Assembly: GCF_009711345.1 (NCBI RefSeq)
Contig: NZ_SMMA01000050.1
Span: 3,561 to 67,560, forward strand
Direction of reading: 5' to 3'
Length of the DNA: 64,000 nucleotides
DNA from: Pseudovibrio flavus
GTDB taxonomy: Bacteria; Pseudomonadota; Alphaproteobacteria; Rhizobiales; Stappiaceae
In this document: positions 8,277 through 17,504 of the stretch, one piece after another
How the letters are laid out: each line of letters opens with the position of its first letter
How positions within the stretch are numbered: position 1 is the stretch's first letter
Notes under the pieces: generated by a model
What the model was told of the DNA's origin: nothing
What the model saw: the letters and a program-made list of their open reading frames with translations, nothing else
Database searches by the model: none
Translations under genes and position numbers: made by a program

Positions 8277-9404
8277 TTAGCGTTCGACGCTCATCGGGAT
8301 GTATTCAACATCGTCAAAGCCGAAGGCGCGTGGGCCAACAACTTCAAGAGCTTCAGGCGTTTTAAGAAGCTCTGGCGCAGGCAGTGCCAAAATGGCAACG
8401 CGCTGGCCGTATTGCAGCATTTCGGTTGTGATGGCTTCACCCGTTTCAACATCAAGAACGATGATGAGATCCGGAACAACCACTTCCACTTTGCCGTTGC
8501 GACGGAAGATGAGGTTCTCGTTCTGAATAACGATAGAGCCTTCATCACCCTCGTATGCGTCGATGCCGTTGAGATGGGCCTCACCAAATACGAAACCTTT
8601 AGAAAGGTGACGCTTGAGGTCCTGAATCTTACCGGTAAAGACGACCTTGCCTTTTTCCTGCTCTGCAACTGCTGCAACAGGATCACGGAACTCGGCGCGA
8701 GCCTTCAGCACTGCACGGCCAAGCGCAATTGCCTGCGTGTAGGTGTGCTTGATGGCGTATTGTTTTACGAAGCTGCCCTTCATCGGAGCAGACGCAAGAA
8801 CAGAAGCACCGCCCTGCGAAACAGTCGCCGCACGGGCCATACGCTCGTGCCACAGCTCGGATACCGCATGGTCGATGATTACGGTGTTGCCGTGCAGATC
8901 GCACAGCGCACTTGGCGTGGTGCGGTGACCGTAAATGGAGAAGGTCACCATCTGCATTTCAGGGAACGCGCGGCCCATGCCGTCACAGTCCAGAACCGGC
9001 AGACCGGCAAGCGCTGCGGTAATCAGCGGTTCCATGGAGTTCTGACCGCCGATTTCCTCACACACAACAGCAACAGCGTTGAAGTTGAGGCGGTCTTCCA
9101 GCGTACGCAGGCAGCGCAGACCTTCACGGCCTTCTTTGAGGCGTTCGTAGCCCACAACAGGGGCGCCGATACCGCCAACAGAAACCACCAGCGCATCATC
9201 ATCAACGTCATCAACGTCCATGATCTGCAGCTTGAGGCCTTCACGCATCGCCTGCTTGGCGCGCAGCTTACCAATGTAAGGGTTGCCGCCGCCGCCGGTG
9301 CCAAGAATAGCGGAACCGATTTCCAGCGCGTCGATGTCTTCCTCTGTCAGAACCCAGAGTTTTGGTTGGGATTTGTTAGCCACCGATCTGCCCCATTTCG
9401 CCAA
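8277..9404 (-). CDS. DUF917 protein (S-methyl-thiohydantoin desulfurase-like)
   Basis: Cytoplasmic protein of 375 residues of the DUF917 family. The N-terminal signature is LTEEDIDALEIGSAILGTGGGGNPYIG, with a later GGQNSMEPLITAALAGLPVLDCDGMGRAFPE segment. Members are almost always encoded next to a HyuA-type hydantoinase/oxoprolinase, as here, and the family is now named after S-methyl-thiohydantoin desulfurase. The reaction in this operon is unknown; a joint role with HyuA on an imported cyclic amide is inferred. A GTG start at 9383 would overlap the HyuA stop by 8 bases (GTGGCTAA) and is as likely as the ATG at 9404. Translational coupling is likely either way. Confidence 0.8.
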   Translation of the reverse strand: MAKWGRSVANKSQPKLWVLTEEDIDALEIGSAILGTGGGGNPYIGKLRAKQAMREGLKLQIMDVDDVDDDALVVSVGGIGAPVVGYERLKEGREGLRCLRTLEDRLNFNAVAVVCEEIGGQNSMEPLITAALAGLPVLDCDGMGRAFPEMQMVTFSIYGHRTTPSALCDLHGNTVIIDHAVSELWHERMARAATVSQGGASVLASAPMKGSFVKQYAIKHTYTQAIALGRAVLKARAEFRDPVAAVAEQEKGKVVFTGKIQDLKRHLSKGFVFGEAHLNGIDAYEGDEGSIVIQNENLIFRRNGKVEVVVPDLIIVLDVETGEAITTEMLQYGQRVAILALPAPELLKTPEALEVVGPRAFGFDDVEYIPMSVER

Positions 9405-10935
9405 CGACCTTCACACGAATGCGGGTTGCATGACCCGGCAGATACGCAAGCGGTACGTCTTCTTTTTCAATTAGTTCGATTGTGTCTGCCTGTGCGCCAG
9501 CAGCAATTGCCTTGGCACGGGCTTCTTCTTCTGCAATGCGCAGGCAATCTTCACGGGTCAGGCCATTTTCAAGCGCGAAGATGCGGTCCACATCGCCGGA
9601 AATCTGCGCAATTGCAGCGCCTACAGCGTTTGCAACGGCGTAGTTTTCAGGACGGACAACTTCCAGATCACCTAGCTTTTCAGGCATCAGGATGGAACCA
9701 CCACCAACGGCGATAACAGGAAGCGGCGCAGCGCTGAGGCGGGAGCGCTCAACAGCGCGTTCCAGCATTTCAGCCATGCGTGCCCGTGCAGCTTCAACAA
9801 GCGCTGGGTCAAGGTCTGCTACCTTGGAGGCATCGCCCATTTCCGCCATGCCAGTTGCAACCGCGATGTCAGAAGCTGTCAGGGTGTTGCCACCGAAAAC
9901 CAGACCTTCTTCCAAAATGCGATAACCAACGGACTTAGGACCAACGGTAACCTTGCCATCAGCGCCCTGCTCTACCAGAGAGCCGCCGCCAAGACCGATT
10001 GCAAACACGTCTGGCATACGGAAGTTGGTGCGAACACCGCCTACATCCACCACGGTGGAAGCCTGACGTGGGAAGCCATGCTGAAGCGCGCCAACGTCGG
10101 AGGTGGTACCGCCGATATCAACCACGATTGCATCCTTAACGCCGGTCAGGAATGCAGCGCCGCGCATGGAGTTGGTTGGGCCGGACGCAAAGGTCTGTAC
10201 CGGGAAGCGCTTGACGGATTCAGCCGCCATCAGTGTACCGTCGTTCTGCGTGATGAAGAACGGGCAGTGCAGCTCACAAGAAACCAGCGCTTCAGAGAAC
10301 GCATCAATGGTGCGCTCGGAAAGTTCCAGCAAGGACGCGTTCATGATGGATGCGCTTTCACGCTCCAAAAGACCCATGCGGCCAATGTCGGAAGACAGCA
10401 CAACAGGCAGGTCCGGGCAGTATTCTTGAAGAATCTGCTTGGCGCGTTCCTCCATGTTCTGCTGGATCGGACTGAAGATACAGGTCACGGCAGCAGCGCG
10501 AATGTCCTTGTCCGCGATCTCTTTTGCGATCTGGATCAGCGCAGGCTCGTCAAGCGGGTGCAGTTCGCGGCCGTCAAACTCGTAACCGCCGTGGATCATG
10601 TAGCCATAATCGCCCACTGCTTCGCGCAGGTCCGCAGGCCAGTCTACCATTGGCGGCAAACAGGCTGCTGCAGGCAAACCAATGCGGATAGCGGCCACTT
10701 TGTTCAGGTGGCGGCGCTCTACAACCGCGTTGGTAAAGTGGGTGGTGCCAATCATCACAGCGCTGATCAGCTTGCGGTCAATACCCGCCTGCGTGATGGC
10801 TGCTTCCAGCGCGTTTACAACACCGCTGGTGACGTCGGCTGTGGTTGGGCGCTTAAGGCCAACAACCACCTCACGGTCTTTCAAAATAACTGCGTCTGTG
10901 TTGGTCCCGCCAACATCAACACCTATACGGTACAC
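9376..10935 (-). CDS. HyuA-like hydantoinase/oxoprolinase
   Basis: ATP-dependent amide-ring hydrolase family protein of 519 residues. The ASKHA-fold phosphate motif MYRIGVDVGGTNTDAVIL opens the protein, IGTTHFTNAVVERR follows, and DAIVVDIGGTTSDVGAL is the second phosphate loop. It is shorter than the roughly 690-residue N-methylhydantoinase A, matching the short class that pairs with DUF917. Members cleave five-membered lactams or hydantoins with ATP, such as 5-oxoproline; the substrate here is not known. It lies 38 bases after the ATPase gene and overlaps the DUF917 gene, in an importer operon. Confidence 0.88.
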   Translation of the reverse strand: MYRIGVDVGGTNTDAVILKDREVVVGLKRPTTADVTSGVVNALEAAITQAGIDRKLISAVMIGTTHFTNAVVERRHLNKVAAIRIGLPAAACLPPMVDWPADLREAVGDYGYMIHGGYEFDGRELHPLDEPALIQIAKEIADKDIRAAAVTCIFSPIQQNMEERAKQILQEYCPDLPVVLSSDIGRMGLLERESASIMNASLLELSERTIDAFSEALVSCELHCPFFITQNDGTLMAAESVKRFPVQTFASGPTNSMRGAAFLTGVKDAIVVDIGGTTSDVGALQHGFPRQASTVVDVGGVRTNFRMPDVFAIGLGGGSLVEQGADGKVTVGPKSVGYRILEEGLVFGGNTLTASDIAVATGMAEMGDASKVADLDPALVEAARARMAEMLERAVERSRLSAAPLPVIAVGGGSILMPEKLGDLEVVRPENYAVANAVGAAIAQISGDVDRIFALENGLTREDCLRIAEEEARAKAIAAGAQADTIELIEKEDVPLAYLPGHATRIRVKVVGEMGQIGG

Positions 10936-10973
10936 AGCTTGCTCCTGACTATCTATCGTTGTTTTTCCGCCGG

Positions 10974-12647
10974 TTAAACCAAGAACTGCGCGCGCACTTC
11001 GGCGCTCACTTCCGGTTTTTGCTGTTCTTCTTCCTCGGTCATCACCGGAATGGCGGAGATCAGCGTGCGGGTGTAATCGTGTTTCGGGTTTTCAAAGACA
11101 TCGCGTACCGTGCCCTGCTCTACGAGCTGGCCCTTGCGCATGATGGCAATGCGCGAACAGAAATTGCGCATGAGGGACAGGTCGTGGGAGATGAACAGAT
11201 AGGTCAGTCCCAATTCGTCACGCAGGCGCTGCAGCAGCTTGATAACCGATGCCTGCACCGATACGTCGAGCGCGGATGTCGGCTCGTCCAGAATGATAAT
11301 TTCCGGCTCTGCCGCAATCGCACGGGCAATCGCAACGCGCTGCTTCTGGCCGCCTGAAAGCTCGTGAGCGTAGGCAGACATGTAATGCTCTGGCAGCTCA
11401 ACGTAGTTCAGCAACTCGCGAATACGCGCGTCGATCTTCTGCGCATCGTAACCAAGCGCCTTCAGCGGTACGCTCAGCGTTTGGCGCACGGTACGCTTCG
11501 GGTTCAGAGAGGTGCCCGGGTTCTGGTAGATGATCTGGATCTTCTTGCGTAGATCCTTGTCCTTGTTCCACAAACCGCGCGTGTGCCCATCAATGGTAAT
11601 GGAGCCGGTAGAGGCTTCCATAATACCCATGATCATGCGGGCCATGGTGGTTTTACCGGAACCGGATTCCCCAGCCAGACCAAAGACCTCGCCGCGGAAC
11701 ACATCAAACGATACGTTCTGCACGGCCTTGAACTCGCTCTTGCCACGCAGGAAGCGGCGGCTTTCAAAGATCTTGCTTACGTCTTCAACTTCGATAACCG
11801 GCTTTTCGCCTTCCAGCACTTCCACCTGCGGCTGCTCTTTAACGCGCTCACCGTAAAGGGCAGGAATCGCTTCCACCAACTGCTGGGTATAGGCCTGTTT
11901 CGGCGCACGGAAGATGGAGCCAATCGGGCCATGCTCGACGATCTCGCCAAAGCGCATAACGTAAACATCGTCAGCGGTCTGGCGAACAACGCCAAGGTTA
12001 TGGGTGATCATCAGCAAGGACAGGCCGTTCTCATCCACCAAGCGATTGATGAGGTTGAGGATCTCGTCCTGAATGGTCACGTCCAGCGCGGTGCCTGGTT
12101 CATCTGCAATGAGCAGGCGTGGTTGATGCAGCAGAGCAAGCGCAATGAGAACACGCTGGCGCATACCGCCGGAAAGCTGCGCAGGATAAGCCTTGCGCAC
12201 GCGTTCAGGATCGCCCAACTGAACCATCTGCAGCACTTCATCAATGCGGCGGATACGGTCTTCGTGGTTGGTCACCTCACCCAAGCGGATATCGGCATAG
12301 CGCAGAACATCCTCAAGGTGCTGGCCAATGCGGAACACCGGGTTAAAGGAAGACAGCGGGTCCTGCATGATGATGGAAAAGGCAGTGCCTTTCATCTTTT
12401 CACGCGCTTCTGCCTTCTTTTGCAAAATGTCTTCGCTGTCAAACAGGATCTGACCGCTGGTAATGCGAGCCGTATCCGGCAAGGTGCCAAGGATCGCCTT
12501 GGAGGTGACAGACTTGCCCGAGCCGGTTTCACCGATCAGCGCAACACGGCCACCCTCAGGGATTTGCAGGTTCACGCCCTTAAGGATGTGACGGGTCTGG
12601 CCATAGGTGCGGAAAGACAGGTTAAGGTCTTTAACGTCTAGCAGCAT
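10974..12647 (-). CDS. Fused double ATP-binding protein of a peptide-type ABC importer (DppD-DppF)
   Basis: Two complete ABC ATPase domains in one chain of about 557 residues. The first has Walker A GETGSGKS and signature LSGGMRQR with LLIADEPGTALDV. The second has GESGSGKT, LSGGQKQR and IIILDEPTSALDV. Each is followed by the oligopeptide-transporter linker. This replaces the separate DppD and DppF subunits. The start at 12647 (MLLDVKDLNLSF) has GAGG 9 bases upstream and lies 4 bases after the permease stop; the longer frame to 12728 is an artefact. Confidence 0.92.
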   Translation of the reverse strand: MLLDVKDLNLSFRTYGQTRHILKGVNLQIPEGGRVALIGETGSGKSVTSKAILGTLPDTARITSGQILFDSEDILQKKAEAREKMKGTAFSIIMQDPLSSFNPVFRIGQHLEDVLRYADIRLGEVTNHEDRIRRIDEVLQMVQLGDPERVRKAYPAQLSGGMRQRVLIALALLHQPRLLIADEPGTALDVTIQDEILNLINRLVDENGLSLLMITHNLGVVRQTADDVYVMRFGEIVEHGPIGSIFRAPKQAYTQQLVEAIPALYGERVKEQPQVEVLEGEKPVIEVEDVSKIFESRRFLRGKSEFKAVQNVSFDVFRGEVFGLAGESGSGKTTMARMIMGIMEASTGSITIDGHTRGLWNKDKDLRKKIQIIYQNPGTSLNPKRTVRQTLSVPLKALGYDAQKIDARIRELLNYVELPEHYMSAYAHELSGGQKQRVAIARAIAAEPEIIILDEPTSALDVSVQASVIKLLQRLRDELGLTYLFISHDLSLMRNFCSRIAIMRKGQLVEQGTVRDVFENPKHDYTRTLISAIPVMTEEEEQQKPEVSAEVRAQFLV

Positions 12648-12651
12648 GGGG

Positions 12652-13548
12652 TTACGCCTCCACATCGAACATGTCGCGCAGGCCATCGCCCAGCAAGTTG
12701 AAGCCAAGGGTGGCGTAGAAGATCGCAAAGCCCGGTGTCAGCACGCCCCACCACATATCCGGCAGGTACTGACGGCCATCAGCAACCATGGAACCAAGGT
12801 CAGGGGTCGGAGGCTTTACGCCAAGGCCGAGGAACGACAGGGACGCGCCGAACAGGATCACGTAAGCCGCATCAAGGGTGGTTTTGACGGAGATAACCGC
12901 TACGCAGTTCGGCAGAATTTCCCTAAACAGGATGTGCATATGGGAAGCACCGGAAAGGCGAGCTGCTTCGATGTAATCCTCAGAAGCAACAGTGCGGGTA
13001 ACGCGGTAAACCAGACGCGCATGCCATGTCCACCACAGTAGGGTAACGGAGATCATCGCGTTGGTGAGGTTCGGTTCCAGCACGTTACCGATTGCCAGCG
13101 CCATCACCAGTGGCGGCAAAGCCAGCATGATGTTGGTAAGGCCGGTGATAACACGCTCGGTCATGCCGCCCGCATAGCCGGAAACCAGGCCGAGAATGGT
13201 ACCGATTGGAACAGACACACCCAGTACGCCGATAACCAGCAGCAGCGAGATACGGAAGCCGAAAATGGTACGGCTCAGGATATCGCGGCCCACTTTGTCA
13301 GTACCAGCAAGGTACTCAAGGTCTGGCGGCAGGTGACGCGCGCGGAAGTTCACCACAGAGCCAACATGCTCGGCATATGGCGCGATCAGCGGCGCGAACA
13401 CGGCGATCAAAATAACCGAGGTGACGATAAACGCGCCGATCACAGCGGCAGGGTTACGGGAGAACCGGTACCAAGCCATATAGCGAGCGCTCAGCACCTT
13501 TGGTGCAGCTGGCTGCAGGGCAGCGGAAGAGGAAGAAACAGCAGACAT
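12652..13548 (-). CDS. Peptide-type ABC importer permease, DppC family
   Basis: Inner-membrane permease of 298 residues. A cytoplasmic N terminus and one membrane segment (about residues 35-55) are followed by an extracytoplasmic loop and a five-helix core. The EAA coupling loop reads EAARLSGASHMHILFREILPN. The LSFLGLGVKPPTPDLGSMVADG stretch near the C terminus is typical of DppC/OppC/NikC. Its ATG overlaps the upstream permease stop by one base (TAATG), so the two are translationally coupled. Confidence 0.93.
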   Translation of the reverse strand: MSAVSSSSAALQPAAPKVLSARYMAWYRFSRNPAAVIGAFIVTSVILIAVFAPLIAPYAEHVGSVVNFRARHLPPDLEYLAGTDKVGRDILSRTIFGFRISLLLVIGVLGVSVPIGTILGLVSGYAGGMTERVITGLTNIMLALPPLVMALAIGNVLEPNLTNAMISVTLLWWTWHARLVYRVTRTVASEDYIEAARLSGASHMHILFREILPNCVAVISVKTTLDAAYVILFGASLSFLGLGVKPPTPDLGSMVADGRQYLPDMWWGVLTPGFAIFYATLGFNLLGDGLRDMFDVEA

Positions 13549-14576
13549 TACTTTGCCTCCTTGAACCGAAGACGCGGATCAAGCAGCGCCAGAATGATGT
13601 CGATGACAAGGTTCGCCACGATGAAGAAGATACCGGCAACCATCACCACGGCCATCACAGCGTTCAGGTCTTTTTGCAAAATCGCTTCAAGGCCGTAGGA
13701 CGCAAAACCACCCCAGCTGAACACCATTTCAACCACGAACGCGTTACCGATCAGCGCTGCAAACTCCAGACCCAGAATGGTGATAGGTGCAATGGAGGAG
13801 AGCTTGAGCAGATAGCGGAAGGTGATGACACGTTGCGGCACACCGAAGGAGCGCAGGGTCAAGGTGTGGTCGCGGCGCTGATGCTCGATCATCGCGCTAC
13901 GGGTGATGCGGGTGATCTGACCAATACCGGACATGGACAGCGCAATTGCCGGAAACACCAGATGCTGAACAGCGCTGAAGAACACGTCAAAGCGCAGGCA
14001 AAGCAGAGCATCAAGGGTCATAAAGCCGGTTATGGACGCCTGAAAACCAAGGGTATGGTCAACACGGCCAAGAATTGGCCACTGCGGAAAATAGGTGGCG
14101 GCCAGCATCTGCAAAAGAATTGCGAACAGGAACGATGGCATGGTTACACCGGTGAGTGAGAACACACGGCCAAGGCTGTCGATCCAGGAGTTGCGGTAGC
14201 GGGCGGTGATAACGCCAAGCGGAATAGCAACACAGATGATGATGCAGATGGTGACGATTACCAGCTCCAAAGTGGCTGGTAGAAAGCTCATGATTTCTTC
14301 GGTAACCGGACGGCCAGTCACAAGGGACTTACCAAAGTCACCCTTAACGGCGTTGCCCAGATAAAGCAGGTACTGTTCTGGCAGCGGCTTGTCGAAGCCC
14401 ATTTCAACTTGCAGGGCTGCGACCTGCTCCGGCGTTGCACTTGGACCCAGCGCCATACGCGCAGGATCACCCGGCACGACACGTGCGAGCACGAATGTCA
14501 TGAGCGATAGGACTAATAAGACGAGGGCGAACCCGACCAAACGGCGGGCACACAGCTCTACATATCCCAGTGTCAT
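13548..14576 (-). CDS. Peptide-type ABC importer permease, DppB family
   Basis: First gene of the minus-strand importer operon, 342 residues. It has the DppB/OppB N terminus (GFALVLLVLSLMTFVLARVVPGDPA), six predicted membrane helices, an EAA-like loop around LTLRSFGVPQRVITFRYLLK, and the family C terminus NLVIDIILALLDPRLRF. The operon continues through DppC, the double ATPase, HyuA and DUF917 to the binding protein. Expression is probably set by the 400-base divergent region shared with the LuxR-family regulator. Confidence 0.93.
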   Translation of the reverse strand: MTLGYVELCARRLVGFALVLLVLSLMTFVLARVVPGDPARMALGPSATPEQVAALQVEMGFDKPLPEQYLLYLGNAVKGDFGKSLVTGRPVTEEIMSFLPATLELVIVTICIIICVAIPLGVITARYRNSWIDSLGRVFSLTGVTMPSFLFAILLQMLAATYFPQWPILGRVDHTLGFQASITGFMTLDALLCLRFDVFFSAVQHLVFPAIALSMSGIGQITRITRSAMIEHQRRDHTLTLRSFGVPQRVITFRYLLKLSSIAPITILGLEFAALIGNAFVVEMVFSWGGFASYGLEAILQKDLNAVMAVVMVAGIFFIVANLVIDIILALLDPRLRFKEAK

Positions 14577-14743
14577 TGCGGGATTGCCTTTCTCGCATAA
14601 GCCGTAGAATTTTTAAAAGAAAGCGCTTGCATCCTGCGCAAGACAGGGCAGCATTGTTGACGCTATTCAACAAGCAAAGGGCACCTGTCGCAACGGTGCG
14701 GAAGGGTAGCTTTTTTCAATAGAAGGATAGGTTTTCAAAGCCA

Positions 14744-14774
14744 GCACCTACCCTTGGTAGGTATTTGTAGGTGC
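14744..14774. promoter_or_regulatory. Nested inverted repeats, likely operator
   Basis: ACCTACC-CTT-GGTAGGT (14746-14762) is a perfect 7-base dyad. An outer dyad, GCACCTAC (14744-14751) with GTAGGTGC (14767-14774), shares its left half and adds a third GTAGGT. It sits in the divergent region between the importer operon and the LuxR-type regulator gene, which suggests a binding site for that regulator. Confidence 0.6.
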
Positions 14775-14981
14775 CTTTTACGCGTTACTGCGACACTTCT
14801 TCCAGCTTGCCAGTTTTTACGTTAATTCAACGGGTTAGATCGGCAATTTGCCCATTTGCGTTGCTTTAGGTACTTGCCCCAAATAGCTGAAACACGCCCC
14901 CTCCTCCATCTGTCAGGCTTAAGCGGCCTGATCCGGTTATGGGCATTTCGACGGGATCAGGGAGGCGAAGGGGCGAACGAC

Positions 14982-17468
14982 ATGCACGGCGGCAAACAAG
15001 AAAAAGCGCGCGAAACACAGCAGAAATTGCTCGCAAGCCTGCGTAGCAAAACCCATGCTCTTGCGCGCTCGATTGTTGAAGGTGACCAGCAGCTCATCAT
15101 CGTCAACGCTCCGGCTGGTTCTGGCAAAACAGAGCTCATCAAAACCATCGCCCATCTAAGCGACGGCACGGATGAGCCGTGGGCTGATGATGTTTCCACA
15201 CATTCAGCCGGTAGCCACCACCATTGGTCCGAGCGTAAAGACCTGCCATTTGTGTTTATGGATCTGGACCGCGCAGAAGATGGAGCGCTAGCCGAGAGCC
15301 TGATTACCTCCACCCGCAAACGCATTATCATAACCCGCAGACCCGCTTGGGATTTGCCATGGTGTGACCGCCTGGTGCTCTACGGCAAGGCGCAGGCCGT
15401 CAACTATGAAGACCTAAGCCTGAGCGAAGAGGAAATGCGCAAAGCACTCGGCGCTATCGAAGGGCGCAGAGCTTTTGCCGATAATGCTGGCTGGCCGTGG
15501 CTTGTAGCAAGGCAGGGAGAGCGTGCGCCGGACGATATTGTTCTGGTCCGTTTCCTCAAGGCCTTCTTTTTTGCAGAAGCCGGTATTGAGGAGCTTTCGC
15601 TCCTAAAGCTTATTCTTGAACGGCCGGAAGGACTGGAAAGCCAATCTGTCAGCCTGTTTCACCTGCATGAGTTTGAACTGAAGTTCCGCCCGCTTGTGCA
15701 GCTGCACAAGCACAAACTGGATTGGGGTGTTCCGAGCCTGCGATCAGCCGCAGCCGTTGCCATTGACCAGTGCATCAAAACGCAGGACAGCGAGAGCGTT
15801 CACACCATATCCTCTCGGATCTTGCGGCAGATTGATCTGGTCCCCGAAGCCATTCGCGAGTTGCAAGCGGCGGACCACATGCACGAGGCGGCAGAACTAT
15901 TTTCGCAATACGGCGGACCATTCTTTCTGCACCGCTATGGCCGTGAGAAAATGGAGCCGGTGCTGCGCGGCTTTCCCCACTCCGTCACCCATGAAGAGGT
16001 TGTTTCTGCCCGCGCTTTGCTGGCAACAAAAACCGGTGATGTTGTGCGCGGCCTTAAGCTGCTGTGCGACGTTTGGGGCGAACGCTACAACGATCTGACC
16101 CATGTGATCTCATCACCGGAGCGGTATTCGGTCATTCAGCGCTCTGTGCGTCTGCTGCTGGCAACCTACGAGGACCACCTTGTAGAAGATGAAGCACTGG
16201 CGAAGATGAACAGCCTTGTGGCGGACATCCCGACCACCAAGCATCTGCTGCGCGGCAGTTTCTACAACAGTATGCTAGAGCTACAGATGCGAACGGGCGA
16301 CCTTGCAGAAGCCAGCCGTCTGAGCAAATGGGCGTTTCACCACTACGAGCAGGCAGGCATTCCGGCCATGCTGTTTTATGTGCGTGTGCACCAATGCGTT
16401 ATTGCCCTGAAGCAGGGTGATACAATCCGCGCGGAAGAAGCGCAGACCAGCGCCGATGCACTGCTCAAAAACTTCGGCTACGCGACAGACTTTGAAGAAC
16501 GGGTGAACAGCCTGCTTGCTTGCTGTATTGCCTATGAAAAGGGCGATAGCCGGCCGCTGCTGGACTTTCTTGCAACCGACATGGAAGCCTTCAAGCTGGA
16601 CGGCATCTGGCCAAGCCTTGCCGATATTGCCATCTACTTTGGTGCGCAGATCATCAATCGCCACTACACGCTTAACGCCGCTAGAAACTATCTGGAAAGC
16701 TGGCGGCAAACCCATTGGCGCGCCCCGCATTTTCGTTTCAACATTACCATGCGCCGTATCGAGCTATTGCAGAACAACGGCCGCTGGTTGGAAGCAAGCC
16801 ATCACTTGAACTCCGTTCAAAGCCGCGTCAACCGTACGTGGGTGGAAGGCGCACTTCATGATCTGGGTTTGTTGAGCGATCCAAAAGAGATCGCCGTTGC
16901 AATGGCGTGGATGCGCCACATCGCTTTTGAGCGCCCAAAGCGCCCTCTGTTGCTTCGCCAGCTTGACTGCTTCTTGGCCAACTATAACCTCACAACCAAC
17001 CAGCACCGTATGCTGAGTTCGGTTAAGGTATTCATCGCCCGCAGGCAGAAGCACACCACACTTGCATCAACCACCTTGATGCAGGTGCTGACCGAGGCTG
17101 CCCGCAGCGGCTCCATCGGCTCGCTTTATGAAGATATCGTATTCTTGGAAGAACCGATTGCTGATCGCCACATCCGTACCTTCCTGCTTTCCAGCGGCCA
17201 GTTGCGCGGTGTTCTTGATAGCCTTTCCAACGCCAACCCGATTAGTGCGCCCTCAAAAACCAACGCCGATCTGCTCACCCGCATGGAGCGGCGCGTCTTG
17301 ATGCTTATCTCGGAAGGCGCTTCCAACAAATTCGCCGCAACGCGTTTGGGCCTGTCGGAAGCGACAGTAAAGTTCCACCTCAAGAACACCTACAAAAAGC
17401 TGGGTTGCAACAAGCGTGCAGATGCCGTTTCTGCCGCCCGCGCCTTGGGTTTGCTCAGCGCTGGTTGA
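14982..17468 (+). CDS. MalT/LAL-like LuxR-family transcriptional regulator
   Basis: Large ATP-binding activator of about 828 residues. A P-loop (NAPAGSGKTELI) near the N terminus is followed by a winged, then TPR-like helical region. A C-terminal LuxR helix-turn-helix begins near LTRMERRVLMLISEGASNK and continues as EATVKFHLKNTYKKLG. The STAND architecture suggests ligand-gated oligomerisation on DNA. It is divergent from the hydantoinase importer operon and is its likely regulator. The start at 14982 (MHGGKQEK) has AAGGGG 8 bases upstream and is preferred over 14856. The Walker B region (VFMDLDRAED) is degenerate compared with MalT. Confidence 0.85.
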   Translation: MHGGKQEKARETQQKLLASLRSKTHALARSIVEGDQQLIIVNAPAGSGKTELIKTIAHLSDGTDEPWADDVSTHSAGSHHHWSERKDLPFVFMDLDRAEDGALAESLITSTRKRIIITRRPAWDLPWCDRLVLYGKAQAVNYEDLSLSEEEMRKALGAIEGRRAFADNAGWPWLVARQGERAPDDIVLVRFLKAFFFAEAGIEELSLLKLILERPEGLESQSVSLFHLHEFELKFRPLVQLHKHKLDWGVPSLRSAAAVAIDQCIKTQDSESVHTISSRILRQIDLVPEAIRELQAADHMHEAAELFSQYGGPFFLHRYGREKMEPVLRGFPHSVTHEEVVSARALLATKTGDVVRGLKLLCDVWGERYNDLTHVISSPERYSVIQRSVRLLLATYEDHLVEDEALAKMNSLVADIPTTKHLLRGSFYNSMLELQMRTGDLAEASRLSKWAFHHYEQAGIPAMLFYVRVHQCVIALKQGDTIRAEEAQTSADALLKNFGYATDFEERVNSLLACCIAYEKGDSRPLLDFLATDMEAFKLDGIWPSLADIAIYFGAQIINRHYTLNAARNYLESWRQTHWRAPHFRFNITMRRIELLQNNGRWLEASHHLNSVQSRVNRTWVEGALHDLGLLSDPKEIAVAMAWMRHIAFERPKRPLLLRQLDCFLANYNLTTNQHRMLSSVKVFIARRQKHTTLASTTLMQVLTEAARSGSIGSLYEDIVFLEEPIADRHIRTFLLSSGQLRGVLDSLSNANPISAPSKTNADLLTRMERRVLMLISEGASNKFAATRLGLSEATVKFHLKNTYKKLGCNKRADAVSAARALGLLSAG

Positions 17469-17504
17469 TTGGTTGCTAGGCTGCGCCTTAACACAGCCTG
17501 ACAA

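Noticed and set aside
12648-12728. N-terminal extension of the double ATPase frame
   Set aside because: The extension lies inside the DppC gene and has no ATPase character; the start at 12647 has a proper ribosome-binding site.
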